Source: Denitratisoma sp.
GTDB taxonomy: Bacteria > Pseudomonadota > Gammaproteobacteria > Burkholderiales > Rhodocyclaceae
DNA length: 64,000 nt
Assembly: GCA_032027165.1 (NCBI GenBank)
Contig: JAVSMO010000001.1
Span: 1,476,253-1,540,252 of the forward strand
Reading direction: 5' to 3'
Below are positions 17,740 to 27,011 of this stretch, piece by piece; position 1 is the first letter of the stretch, and every line of letters starts with the position of its first letter. The translations under genes and the position numbers were made by a program. The notes beneath the pieces were generated by a model. The model had not been told where the DNA came from, made no database searches, and saw only the letters and a list, made by a program, of their open reading frames with translations.

Positions 17740-18633
17740 ATGACGGCCGAACTGTCCCCGTCCCCTGCCGAGCCGCCGCACGACGACCAGTCCTACCTGC
17801 AACAACTGGGTGCCCGCGTCCGGGATGCCCGCACCCGTCACGGCCTGTCGCGCAAGGCGCTGGCGGCCAAGTCCGGCGTCTCCGAGCGCTACCTGGCCCA
17901 GCTCGAAAGCGGCCAGGGCAACATCTCCATCCTGCTCCTGCGCCAGGTGTCGGCCGCCCTCGAAACGCCGCTGACCGAACTGCTCAGCGAACGCGACGGC
18001 CACCCCATCGAACTGACCCTGCTGATCCAGTATCTGGAGAAGCTCTCGCCGAAGAAGCTGACCCAGGCGAGAGCCATCCTGTCCAGCGCCTTCGGCGAGC
18101 AGGATCCCCTCGAACGGCGCCACCGCATCGCTCTCATCGGTCTGCGCGGCGCCGGCAAGTCCACCCTCGGCCGGCGCCTTGCCGAGAGCCTCGGCGTTCA
18201 TTTCGTCGAACTGGACGACGAGATCGAGCGCGAGGCCGGCGTGCCCGCCTCGGAGATCTTCTCGCTCTATGGCCAGAACGCCTACCGGCGCTTCGAGAAG
18301 CGCTGCCTGGAGCGCATCGTCGAGCACCATGAACATGTCGTCATCGCCGCCGGCGGCGGCATCGTCAACGACCCGCCCACCTACGAGTTGCTGCGCTCGG
18401 CCTGCTATACCGTATGGATCAAGGCCAGCCCGGAGGAGCACATGCAGCGGGTGATTGCCCAGGGCGACCTGCGGCCGATGACGGGACGCGAGGAGGCGAT
18501 GGCCGACCTGCGCCGTATCCTCGCGGAAAGAAACGAACTTTATGGCCTGGCCGATGCCATAATTGACACCTCAAACAAAACAGTTGACGCAAGTCAAGAA
18601 GAGCTGCAGAATATGTATAATATTTCGACTTAA
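17740..18633 (+). CDS. boxR: BoxR/BzdR-type transcriptional regulator (XRE HTH fused to shikimate-kinase-like domain)
   Basis: The 297-aa protein has an N-terminal helix-turn-helix (about 24-80, with LSRKALAAKSGVSERYLAQL) joined by a short linker to a shikimate-kinase-like domain starting near 128, with phosphate loop GLRGAGKST at 134-142. In Azoarcus the kinase-like domain binds benzoyl-CoA and releases repression; catalysis is not expected. It is divergent from the bclA unit and directly upstream of boxC, which fits control of both. The ATG at 17740 gives the family N terminus, with the purine-rich GAGGGGG upstream. Confidence 0.92.
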   Translation: MTAELSPSPAEPPHDDQSYLQQLGARVRDARTRHGLSRKALAAKSGVSERYLAQLESGQGNISILLLRQVSAALETPLTELLSERDGHPIELTLLIQYLEKLSPKKLTQARAILSSAFGEQDPLERRHRIALIGLRGAGKSTLGRRLAESLGVHFVELDDEIEREAGVPASEIFSLYGQNAYRRFEKRCLERIVEHHEHVVIAAGGGIVNDPPTYELLRSACYTVWIKASPEEHMQRVIAQGDLRPMTGREEAMADLRRILAERNELYGLADAIIDTSNKTVDASQEELQNMYNIST

Positions 18634-18643
18634 AGCTCTTGTT

Positions 18644-18665
18644 GGCACTTTAATGCATCATGTGC
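18644..18665. promoter_or_regulatory. Palindrome between boxR and boxC with central TGCA
   Basis: GGCAC (18644-18648) and GTGCC (18661-18665) flank an AT-rich centre containing TGCA at 18654-18657, about 35 bp upstream of the boxC start. It could be a second BoxR site or a weak attenuating hairpin. There is no T-run, so it is not a classical terminator. Confidence 0.3.
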
Positions 18666-18698
18666 CGACGGGGGCTGCAAACCCACGGAGGCACAGAG

Positions 18699-20339
18699 AT
18701 GATCACCTACGATACCGACCCATCCCGCTACGCCCACTGGCGACTGAGCTTCGACGGCCCCATCGCCACTCTCACCCTGGACATCCAGGAAGACCGCGGC
18801 ATCAAGCCCGGCTACAAGCTCAAGCTGAATTCCTACGACCTCGGCGTCGACATGGAACTGCACGACGCCGTGCAGCGCATCCGCTTCGAGCACCCCGAGG
18901 TGAAATGCGTCGTCATCACCAGCGGCAAGTCGCGCATGTTCTGCTCCGGCGCCAACATCTACATGCTGGGCCTGTCGACCCACGCCTGGAAGGTGAATTT
19001 CTGCAAGTTCACCAACGAGACGCGCAACGGCCTGGAGGATTCCAGCGAGCATTCCGGCCTGAAGTTCCTCGCCGCGCTCAACGGCGCCACCGCCGGCGGC
19101 GGTTACGAGCTGGCGCTGGCCTGCGACGAGATCGCCATGATCGACGACCGTTCCACCGCGGTCAGCCTGCCGGAAGTGCCCCTGCTCGGCGTGCTGCCCG
19201 GCACCGGCGGCCTCACCCGACTGGTGGACAAGCGCAGGATGCGCCGCGACCTCGCCGACGTGTTCTGCACCACCTCGGAGGGCGTGCGCGCCGAGCGGGC
19301 GAAGGAGTGGAAGCTGGTCGACCACATCGCCAAGCCGCAGCAGTTCGAGGAGATGGTCAAGGCGCGCGCCGCCGAACTCGCGAAAAAATCCGACCGCCCC
19401 GGCGGCCAGGGCATCAGCCTGACCCCGCTCAAGCGCAAGGACGACGACAAGGGCTACCACTACAACCACGTCGACGTCGAAATCGACCGCGCTTCCCGCA
19501 CCGCCACGCTGACCGTGACGGCGCCGATGGGCCGCCAGCCGGACGAACTGGAGGAGATCCTCACCCAGGGCGCGCGCTGGTGGCCGCTGGCCGTGGCGCG
19601 CGAGCTGGACGACGCCATCCTCATGCTGCGCACCAACGACCTCGACGTCGGCCTGTGGCAGATCAGGACGCGCGGCGACATCGCCGCCGTGCTCGAAGCC
19701 GACGCGACCATGGCGAAATTCAAGGACAACTGGTTCGTGCGCGAGACGATCGGCATGCTGCGCCGCTGCCTGCGCCGCCTCGACGTCTCCTCGCGCTCGA
19801 TGTTCGCCGTGCTCGACGAGGGCTCCTGCTTCGGCGGCCTGTTCTTCGAGCTGGCGCTCGCCGCCGACCGCAGCTTCATGCTGAAGATCGAGGACGATTT
19901 CGCGCGCGCGCCGAAGGTGGCGCTGTCGGAAGCCAACTTCGGCCTCTATCCGATGAACAACGGCCTCTCCCGCCTCGCCACGCGCTTCGCCGGCGAGTCC
20001 GCCCCGGTGGAGGCCGCCCGCGCCACGCTGGGCAAGATGCTGGAAGCCGACCAGGCCGCCGAACTCGGCCTCGTCACCTTCACGCCGGACGAGCTGGACT
20101 GGGACGAGGAAGTGCGCATCGCCATCGAGGAGCGCACGGCGCTGTCGCCCGACGCGCTGACCGGCATGGAAGCCAGCCTGCGCTTCGCCGGCAGCGAGAC
20201 CATGGACACGCGCATCTTCGGCCGCCTCACCGCCTGGCAGAACTGGATCTTCAACCGGCCCAACGCCGTCGGCGAGGCGGGCGCGCTGAAGGTGTACGGC
20301 ACGGGCGCCAAGGCCAAATTCAATTGGGAACGCGTATAA
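18699..20339 (+). CDS. boxC: Benzoyl-CoA-dihydrodiol lyase (2,3-epoxybenzoyl-CoA dihydrolase)
   Basis: The 546-aa crotonase-superfamily enzyme hydrolytically opens 2,3-epoxybenzoyl-CoA to 3,4-dehydroadipyl-CoA semialdehyde and formate. The length, about twice that of a simple crotonase, is typical of BoxC. Visible segments are the oxyanion region CSGANIYMLGLSTHAWKVN and ALNGATAGGGYELALACDE in the N-terminal half, with FGGLFFELALAADR in the C-terminal half. The true start is the ATG at 18699, with GGAGG 7 nt upstream. It is 16 bp upstream of boxB in the boxCBA order. Confidence 0.95.
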   Translation: MITYDTDPSRYAHWRLSFDGPIATLTLDIQEDRGIKPGYKLKLNSYDLGVDMELHDAVQRIRFEHPEVKCVVITSGKSRMFCSGANIYMLGLSTHAWKVNFCKFTNETRNGLEDSSEHSGLKFLAALNGATAGGGYELALACDEIAMIDDRSTAVSLPEVPLLGVLPGTGGLTRLVDKRRMRRDLADVFCTTSEGVRAERAKEWKLVDHIAKPQQFEEMVKARAAELAKKSDRPGGQGISLTPLKRKDDDKGYHYNHVDVEIDRASRTATLTVTAPMGRQPDELEEILTQGARWWPLAVARELDDAILMLRTNDLDVGLWQIRTRGDIAAVLEADATMAKFKDNWFVRETIGMLRRCLRRLDVSSRSMFAVLDEGSCFGGLFFELALAADRSFMLKIEDDFARAPKVALSEANFGLYPMNNGLSRLATRFAGESAPVEAARATLGKMLEADQAAELGLVTFTPDELDWDEEVRIAIEERTALSPDALTGMEASLRFAGSETMDTRIFGRLTAWQNWIFNRPNAVGEAGALKVYGTGAKAKFNWERV

Positions 20340-20355
20340 ACAACGGAGAGACACC

Positions 20356-21780
<1,425 letters not shown>

Positions 21781-21799
21781 AGGAGCGGGAGCGGCAGTC

Positions 21800-23011
21800 A
21801 TGACAGAAATCGTCAAGCAGCACCTCATCGACCCGGGCATCTGCATCCGCTGCAACACCTGCGAGGAGACCTGCCCGGTCAAGGCCATCACCCACGACTC
21901 GCGCAACTACGTCGTCAAGGCCGAGGTCTGCAACGACTGCCGCGCCTGCGTGCCGCCCTGCCCCACCGGCGCCATCGACAACTGGTTCCCCATCGCGCCG
22001 GGCAAGCCCTGGTCGATCGAGGAACAATTCACCTGGGACGAACTGCCTGCGCCCGCCGCCGTGCCGGTGGCGACGGCCATCGCCGAGCCCGAGGACGTCG
22101 CGCGCCTGACCTCGGAGGCCACCGCCGGCCAGGGCGGCCCGGTGGCCGCGCCGTGGTCGGCGGAAAAGCCGGCGGTGAACCTCTACAACGAGAAGGGGCC
22201 GATCACCGCCACGGTGGCCGGCAACTTCCGTCTCACCGGCGACAAGGCCAGCGCCGACATCCGCCACATCGTGCTCGACTTCGGCGGCGTACACTTCCCG
22301 CTGCTCGAGGGCCAGAACATCGGCATCGTCCCGCCCGGCACCGACGCGCAGGGGCGGCCGCACCACGTGCGCCTGTACTCGGTGGCGAGCCCGCGCGACG
22401 GCGAGCGCCCCGGCTACCACAACTGCGCGCTGACGGTGAAGCGCGTCACCGAGGACCACGAGAAGAAGCCCGTGAAGGGCGTCTGCTCGAACTACCTGTG
22501 CGACCTGAAGAAGGGCGACAAGGTGCAGGTGATCGGCCCCTTCGGGTCGAACTTCCTCATGCCCAACCATGCCGGCAGCTCGCTGATGATGATCTGCACC
22601 GGCACCGGCTCGGCGCCGATGCGCGCCATGACCGAGCGGCGCCGCCGGCGCATCGACCTCAAGGAAGGCGGCGAATTGATGCTGTTCTTCGGCGCCCGCG
22701 CGCCCGACGAGCTGCCCTACTTCGGCCCGCTGATGAAGCTGCCGAAGGAGTTCATCGACATCAACTTCGCCTTCTCGCGCGTGCCCGGCCAGCCCAAGCA
22801 GTACGTGCAGGACCGCATCCGCGAGCGGCACGAAGACGTCTGGCGCCAGATCAACGACGAGAACTGCTACATCTACCTGTGCGGCCTGAAGGGCATGGAG
22901 AAAGGCGTCGACGAAGCCTTCCGCGACGTCTGCCGCCAGCACGGCGGCGACTGGGACGCGCTGCTGCCGCAGCTACGCGAGAAGAGCCGCTACCACGTCG
23001 AGACGTACTGA
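21800..23011 (+). CDS. boxA: Benzoyl-CoA 2,3-epoxidase, reductase component
   Basis: The 403-aa protein has an N-terminal ferredoxin domain with two [4Fe-4S] sites (cysteines at 15, 18, 21, 25 and 44, 47, 50, 54). An Ala/Pro-rich linker joins it to a ferredoxin-NADP reductase-like module with the FAD motif [11 protein letters not shown] and the nucleotide-binding [11 protein letters not shown]. It transfers electrons from NADPH to BoxB. It is last in the rightward unit; an AAAGTCAGTC word lies 14 bp after its stop. Confidence 0.95.
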   Translation: MTEIVKQHLIDPGICIRCNTCEETCPVKAITHDSRNYVVKAEVCNDCRACVPPCPTGAIDNWFPIAPGKPWSIEEQFTWDELPAPAAVPVATAIAEPEDVARLTSEATAGQGGPVAAPWSAEKPAVNLYNEKGPITATVAGNFRLTGDKASADIRHIVLDFGGVHFPLLEGQNIGIVPPGTDAQGRPHHVRLYSVASPRDGERPGYHNCALTVKRVTEDHEKKPVKGVCSNYLCDLKKGDKVQVIGPFGSNFLMPNHAGSSLMMICTGTGSAPMRAMTERRRRRIDLKEGGELMLFFGARAPDELPYFGPLMKLPKEFIDINFAFSRVPGQPKQYVQDRIRERHEDVWRQINDENCYIYLCGLKGMEKGVDEAFRDVCRQHGGDWDALLPQLREKSRYHVETY

Positions 23012-23024
23012 GCTTGCCCGCAAA

Positions 23025-23034
23025 AGTCAGTCCC
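23025..23034 (-). repeat. GACTGACTTT word between boxA and a convergent oxidoreductase gene
   Basis: This exact copy (complement strand) lies in the 27-bp gap between the boxA stop and the stop of the convergent quinone oxidoreductase. No stable hairpin surrounds it, so it does not work as a hairpin terminator. Confidence 0.8.
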
Positions 23035-23038
23035 TGCA

Positions 23039-24046
23039 CTACGGCGACTTCACCTCCACCACCACCTTGCCGGTGGCGTGGCCGGCCTCGACATGGGCCA
23101 GCGCCTCGCGCACCTGCGCCAGCGGAAACACCCTGTCGATGACCGGCCTGACGCTGCCTTCCGCGAGCAGGCGGCCGAGCTGCGCCAGTTGCTCGCCGCT
23201 CGGGTGCATGAACAGGTATTCGTAGCGCACGCCGTGCCGCTTCGCGAGGCGCAGGGTCTTGCGGCCGAGGAAATCGAGCAGCACGCCGAGAAGCGGATTC
23301 AGCCCGAATTCGCGCACCAGCCGGCTGTCCGGCTTGCCGGCGATGCTCACCAGCACGCCGCCGCGCCTGAGCACGGCGAAGGAACGGTGCTGGATGTCGC
23401 CGGCCTGCGTGTCGAAGACCAGGTCCTGGCCGCTGACGACGTCCTCGAAGCGCTGCGCCTTGTAATCGATGACGACGTCGGCGCCCAGGCTGCGGGCCAG
23501 GTCCGCATTGCGCGCACCGACGGTGGTGGCGACCGTCGCGCCGGCGTGATGGGCGAGCTGGATGGCGAAGCTGCCCACCCCGCCCGAACCGCCATGGATC
23601 AGCACCTTCTGCCCGGCTTGCAGTCTGCCGATCTCGAACAGCGCCTGCCAGGCGGTGAGGCCGGCCAGCGGCACCGCCGCCGCCTCGACGTGCGTGAGGT
23701 TCGCCGGCTTGGCGGCGGCATCCGCCTCGGCCACCACGGCGAACTCGGCGAAGGCGCCGATGCGCCGCTTGTCCATGCGCGCGAACACCGCGTCGCCGGG
23801 CCGGAAGCGCGTCACGCCGGCGCCGACCGCCTTCACCACGCCGGAGAAATCGTTGCCGAGGATGAGCGGAAAGCCGAAGGGGACGATCATCTTCAGCAGG
23901 CCGTCGCGGATCTTGAAGTCCACCGGGTTCACGCTGGCGGCATGCACTTCCACCAGCAGCTCGCCCGGCCCCGCCTGCGGCGCCGGCAGTTCGCCCAATT
24001 CAACGACGGCGTTGCCGCCGTAGCGGCGGAGGAAGGCGGCTTTCAT
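23039..24046 (-). CDS. Zinc-independent medium-chain NADPH:quinone oxidoreductase-like protein
   Basis: The 335-aa protein belongs to the medium-chain dehydrogenase superfamily, quinone reductase branch. It has NPVDFKIRDG early, then PLAGLTAWQAL, and the cofactor loop IHGGSGGVGSFAIQLA. The structural and catalytic zinc cysteines of alcohol dehydrogenases are absent. It probably reduces quinones or alkenals with NADPH. The ATG at 24046 overlaps the stop of the preceding alpha/beta hydrolase gene (ATGA); a longer in-frame reading into that gene is not coding. Confidence 0.8.
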   Translation of the reverse strand: MKAAFLRRYGGNAVVELGELPAPQAGPGELLVEVHAASVNPVDFKIRDGLLKMIVPFGFPLILGNDFSGVVKAVGAGVTRFRPGDAVFARMDKRRIGAFAEFAVVAEADAAAKPANLTHVEAAAVPLAGLTAWQALFEIGRLQAGQKVLIHGGSGGVGSFAIQLAHHAGATVATTVGARNADLARSLGADVVIDYKAQRFEDVVSGQDLVFDTQAGDIQHRSFAVLRRGGVLVSIAGKPDSRLVREFGLNPLLGVLLDFLGRKTLRLAKRHGVRYEYLFMHPSGEQLAQLGRLLAEGSVRPVIDRVFPLAQVREALAHVEAGHATGKVVVEVKSP

Positions 24047-24900
24047 TTCGAGAGCAGGAATTCCTTCACGATTGCCACCTGGGCCTCGTCGAGGAACATC
24101 GGCGCGTGGCCGACGCCGGGGATCTCGGCGATCAGCGCCTTCGGGCCGCGCTTGCCCATTTCCAGGCAGGTCTCGTGCGACAGCAGGTCGGACTCGGCGC
24201 CGCGCACCACCAGGGTCGGGCAGCGGATGGCATCGTAGAGTGGCCAGAGCAGCACATCCTCGTCGCTCATCGCCGCCCGGAAGGGCTCGGCGATGCCCGG
24301 GTCGTAGACGAACTCGTAGCCGCCGCCGGCCTTCTGCCGCGTGACGTGCTCGGTGAGGTGCTTCCACTGCGCGTCGGTGAGCTTGCCGAAGGGCGCGCTG
24401 ACGAGGCGGACGTACTGCTCGGCCTCGGCGAAGCTGGCGAACTGCGGTGCGAGGCCGACGTACTCGCCGATGCGCTTCACCGCTGCGGCACTGATCACCG
24501 GGCCGACGTCGTTCAGTACCAGGCGCGTGACCGGCGTCTCCGCCTGTGCGGCGAGCGCCATGCCGATCATGCCGCCCATCGAGGTGCCGACCCAGTGCAC
24601 TTCGTCCACGCCGAGGCGCGCAATCAGCGTCACCATGTCGGCGACGTACTGCTGCACCTGGTAATGGTCCTTGAGGCGCAGCCAGTTGCTGCGGCCGCGG
24701 CCGACGACGTCGGGACAGACGACGCGGTAATGCCCGGCCAGCGCCTGCGCCAGGACGTCGAAGTCGCGGCAGTTGCGCGTGAGGCCGTGCACGCAGACCA
24801 GCACGCGCGGGTTGTGCGGATCGCCCCACTCGACGTAGGCCATGCGGTGGAGGCCGCCGGGGCTGAGGCACTGGACGGTGTGTTGGCGCATTTCGGTCAT
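24043..24900 (-). CDS. Alpha/beta-fold hydrolase
   Basis: The 285-aa enzyme has CVHGLTRNCRDFD (oxyanion loop), the elbow GTSMGGMIG with its nucleophilic serine, D in VRGAESDLLS, and H in PGVGHAPMFL. Such enzymes hydrolyse esters, lactones or C-C bonds; substrate is not evident. It is translationally coupled to the quinone-reductase-like gene. A palindromic element begins 1 bp upstream of its start codon, so that element must contain or displace its promoter. Confidence 0.8.
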   Translation of the reverse strand: MTEMRQHTVQCLSPGGLHRMAYVEWGDPHNPRVLVCVHGLTRNCRDFDVLAQALAGHYRVVCPDVVGRGRSNWLRLKDHYQVQQYVADMVTLIARLGVDEVHWVGTSMGGMIGMALAAQAETPVTRLVLNDVGPVISAAAVKRIGEYVGLAPQFASFAEAEQYVRLVSAPFGKLTDAQWKHLTEHVTRQKAGGGYEFVYDPGIAEPFRAAMSDEDVLLWPLYDAIRCPTLVVRGAESDLLSHETCLEMGKRGPKALIAEIPGVGHAPMFLDEAQVAIVKEFLLSK

Positions 24901-24901
24901 G

Positions 24902-25175
24902 TTAGAACCTATCTCAAGAACCCGGATGGTCGCGGCGCGACCATCCGGGATGGGCTGCTAGGCGCAGCGGCGAAGACAGTGGTCATTCCACGACGAGCCG
25001 CTGCAACGACGCAGACCGCCCGGATGGCCACACCCCTCCGGGTTTCCACGAAAACCGCCCATCTGCGGCGTTGCGCTCCTTGCCAAGGGAATGACCCTTG
25101 GCGGCGTCGCGCGCCTAGCAGCTGAGCGGTTTTCGTGGAAACGCGATCCATGGGGGTTCTTGAGATAGGTTCTAA
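24902..25175. mobile_element. MITE-like palindromic element, copy 2 (22-bp perfect terminal inverted repeats)
   Basis: Positions 24902-24923 and 25154-25175 are perfect 22-bp inverted complements. Further pairs are a 13-bp-stem hairpin at 24921-24949, a 17-bp pair at 25042-25058 with 25126-25142, and the small hairpin CCAAGGG-AATGA-CCCTTGG at about 25083-25101. Interior blocks are shared with copy 1: GGCGAAGACAGTGGT at 24969-24983, CGTTGCGCTCCTTG at 25069-25082, and the block at 25104-25121 ending in CGCCTAGCAG. The arms are unrelated to copy 1. No open reading frame of note lies inside. Confidence 0.7.
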
Positions 25176-25189
25176 TCTCCTTTGCCGAA

Positions 25190-25207
25190 GAGTTTATCGT
25201 TAAACTC
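25190..25207 (+). promoter_or_regulatory. Leader hairpin immediately before the flavoprotein start
   Basis: GAGTTTA and TAAACTC pair around a TCGT loop, ending 6 nt before the ATG at 25214. It occupies the position where a ribosome-binding site would be expected, and no Shine-Dalgarno sequence is visible. It may regulate translation or be an operator. Confidence 0.35.
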
Positions 25208-25213
25208 GGCGCC

Positions 25214-26497
25214 ATGGCTTTCACTCGTCGTCGTCTGCTTTCCGCCGCCCTCGCCGCCTGCGCCGCGCCGCTGTTCGCGCAGCAGGCGCCGGCCCTTCTT
25301 CCTCCTTCTAAGGGACGGCGCGTGGTGGTCGTCGGCGGCGGCTGGGGCGGGCTGTCGGCGGCGCGCCACCTGCGCGCGCTGGCGCCGGAACTCGAGGTGG
25401 TGCTGCTGGAGCGCAACCCGTCCTTCTTCTCCATGCCGCTGTCGAACAAGTGGCTGGCCGGCCTGGTGGACGAAAGGCTGCTGACGCACGACTACCGGGC
25501 CGCGGCGCAGGCCCACGGCTACGCCTTCCTCCAGGCCGAAGCCACTGCCATCGACCGCGACAGGCGCCGCGTGCACACCGCGCAGGGCACGCTCGACTAC
25601 GACTGGCTGGTGTTCGCCATCGGCATCCGCCACGACTACGCCGCCTGGTTCGGCGAGGAACGCCGCGCCATCGAGCAGGCGAGGCAGAACTACTATTGCG
25701 CGTACACGCCGGGCGGGGAGTTCCGCGCCCTCAAGGCCAAGCTGGAGAACTTCAAGGGCGGCGACCTCGTCATGACGATTCCGCCGCCGCCCTATCGCTG
25801 CCAACCCGCGCCCTACGAGCGGGCGCTCGTCATCGGGCATCTCTTCAAGACGCGCGCCGTGCCGGCGAGACTGACTTTGCTCGACCCCAACCAGGTCCCG
25901 CAGCACTTTGCCGACGTCTTCGAGGAGCAATACAAGGACCAGATCGCCGTCGTGCCCCACGCCCGCGTGAAGTCGGTCGATCCCTTCGCGAAGACCCTCG
26001 CCACCGAGTTCGACGACATCCGCTTCGACGACGCCCTGCTCATGCCGCCGCAGCAGGCCGGCGACCTGGCCTGGCAGGCGGGGCTGATCGGCCGCGATGC
26101 GCAGGGAAAACCCACCGGCTGGGCGGCGCAGGATCCGCTGCATCTCCACGCCGTCGGCGACGAGCGGGTATTTCTCGTTGGCGACCTGATCGACCGCGCC
26201 TCGCCCCTGTTCGGCCACTACCCGAAAAGCGGACACCTGGCGGCGCGCCTCGGCCGCATCGCCGCAGCCGAGATCGCCGCCCGCTCGCGCGGCCAGTCGC
26301 CGGAAACGCTGCTGCCGGAGAGCCGTTGCTTCGTCACGGCACGGCTGGCGCCGCAGGAGCTGCTTCGCTTCGACGCGCACTACCGCCTGCGCGGCGACAG
26401 GCTGATCGTGCAGACGACGAAGCAGGAGGCCGACTACAACCCGCGCGGGGAGGATGTCGACTGGGCGAAGGGGATGTTCGGAGAACTGTTCGGCTAG
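25214..26497 (+). CDS. Flavocytochrome c sulfide dehydrogenase-like FAD protein with Tat signal
   Basis: The 427-aa protein has a twin-arginine leader (TRRRLLSAALAACAAPLFA), then the FAD loop VVVVGGGWGGLSAARHL. IPPPPYRCQPAPYERA follows, the stretch around an active-site cysteine in FccB/SoxF flavoproteins, and then VFLVGDLIDRASPLFGHYPKSGHLAA. It is probably periplasmic and oxidises sulfide or a related reductant. No cytochrome c subunit gene is adjacent, and the second redox cysteine is not obvious, so activity on sulfide is uncertain. Confidence 0.7.
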   Translation: MAFTRRRLLSAALAACAAPLFAQQAPALLPPSKGRRVVVVGGGWGGLSAARHLRALAPELEVVLLERNPSFFSMPLSNKWLAGLVDERLLTHDYRAAAQAHGYAFLQAEATAIDRDRRRVHTAQGTLDYDWLVFAIGIRHDYAAWFGEERRAIEQARQNYYCAYTPGGEFRALKAKLENFKGGDLVMTIPPPPYRCQPAPYERALVIGHLFKTRAVPARLTLLDPNQVPQHFADVFEEQYKDQIAVVPHARVKSVDPFAKTLATEFDDIRFDDALLMPPQQAGDLAWQAGLIGRDAQGKPTGWAAQDPLHLHAVGDERVFLVGDLIDRASPLFGHYPKSGHLAARLGRIAAAEIAARSRGQSPETLLPESRCFVTARLAPQELLRFDAHYRLRGDRLIVQTTKQEADYNPRGEDVDWAKGMFGELFG

Positions 26498-26991
26498 TGC
26501 CGCGCCCACACCTTGGTGCTGCCGTCCGGCAGCACCAGCAGGGTGTCGAAGAACTCGCGGCGGGCGATGCGCTCGCCGCTGCCCTGGTCGAGGATGATGC
26601 AGCCGCTCTCGCAGCTGCCGTCGGCGCCGGTCGGCTCGCGCCCCGGCGCGCCCATCGGCAGGCCCGGCACCGCCAGGCCGCGCGCCTTCGGCTTTTCCTT
26701 GAGCAGGTCCTTGATGTCCTCGGCCGGCACGTGGCCCTCGACGAAATACCCCGCCACGCGCGCGGTCATGCGCGATTCGACGTCGGCCGGCACCTTGAAG
26801 CGGCGCTTGACCGCGTCGATGTCGTCGGTCTCCTTCACCGTGACCTTGAAGCCGTTCTGGCGCAGGTGTTCGGCCCAGTCGATGCAGGACAGGCAGACCT
26901 TCGGCACGAATACCTCCACCGGCGGCAGGGTCTCCGCGCGGGCGAAAAGGGGCGCCGCCAGCGCGGCAAGCAAGGCGATTTTCTTCAGCAT
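26494..26991 (-). CDS. DUF411 family secreted metal-binding-like protein
   Basis: The 165-aa protein has a cleavable signal peptide (MLKKIALLAALAAPLFARA). The mature part has VFVPKVCLSCIDWAEHLRQNGF and a GYFVEGHVPAEDIKDLLKEKP segment typical of DUF411. The CLSC pair resembles copper-binding or thioredoxin-like motifs, and DUF411 genes often accompany copper resistance genes. A C-terminal extension with CESGC is unusual. Its stop overlaps that of the convergent flavoprotein gene. Confidence 0.7.
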   Translation of the reverse strand: MLKKIALLAALAAPLFARAETLPPVEVFVPKVCLSCIDWAEHLRQNGFKVTVKETDDIDAVKRRFKVPADVESRMTARVAGYFVEGHVPAEDIKDLLKEKPKARGLAVPGLPMGAPGREPTGADGSCESGCIILDQGSGERIARREFFDTLLVLPDGSTKVWARH

Positions 26992-27011
26992 GGCTGCATT
27001 CTCTTCGAAAC

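Noticed and set aside
18116..18633. Functional shikimate kinase activity for the boxR C-terminal domain
   Set aside because: The domain is the ligand-sensing part of BoxR/BzdR regulators and lies after an HTH domain beside box genes, so I treat it as benzoyl-CoA sensing.
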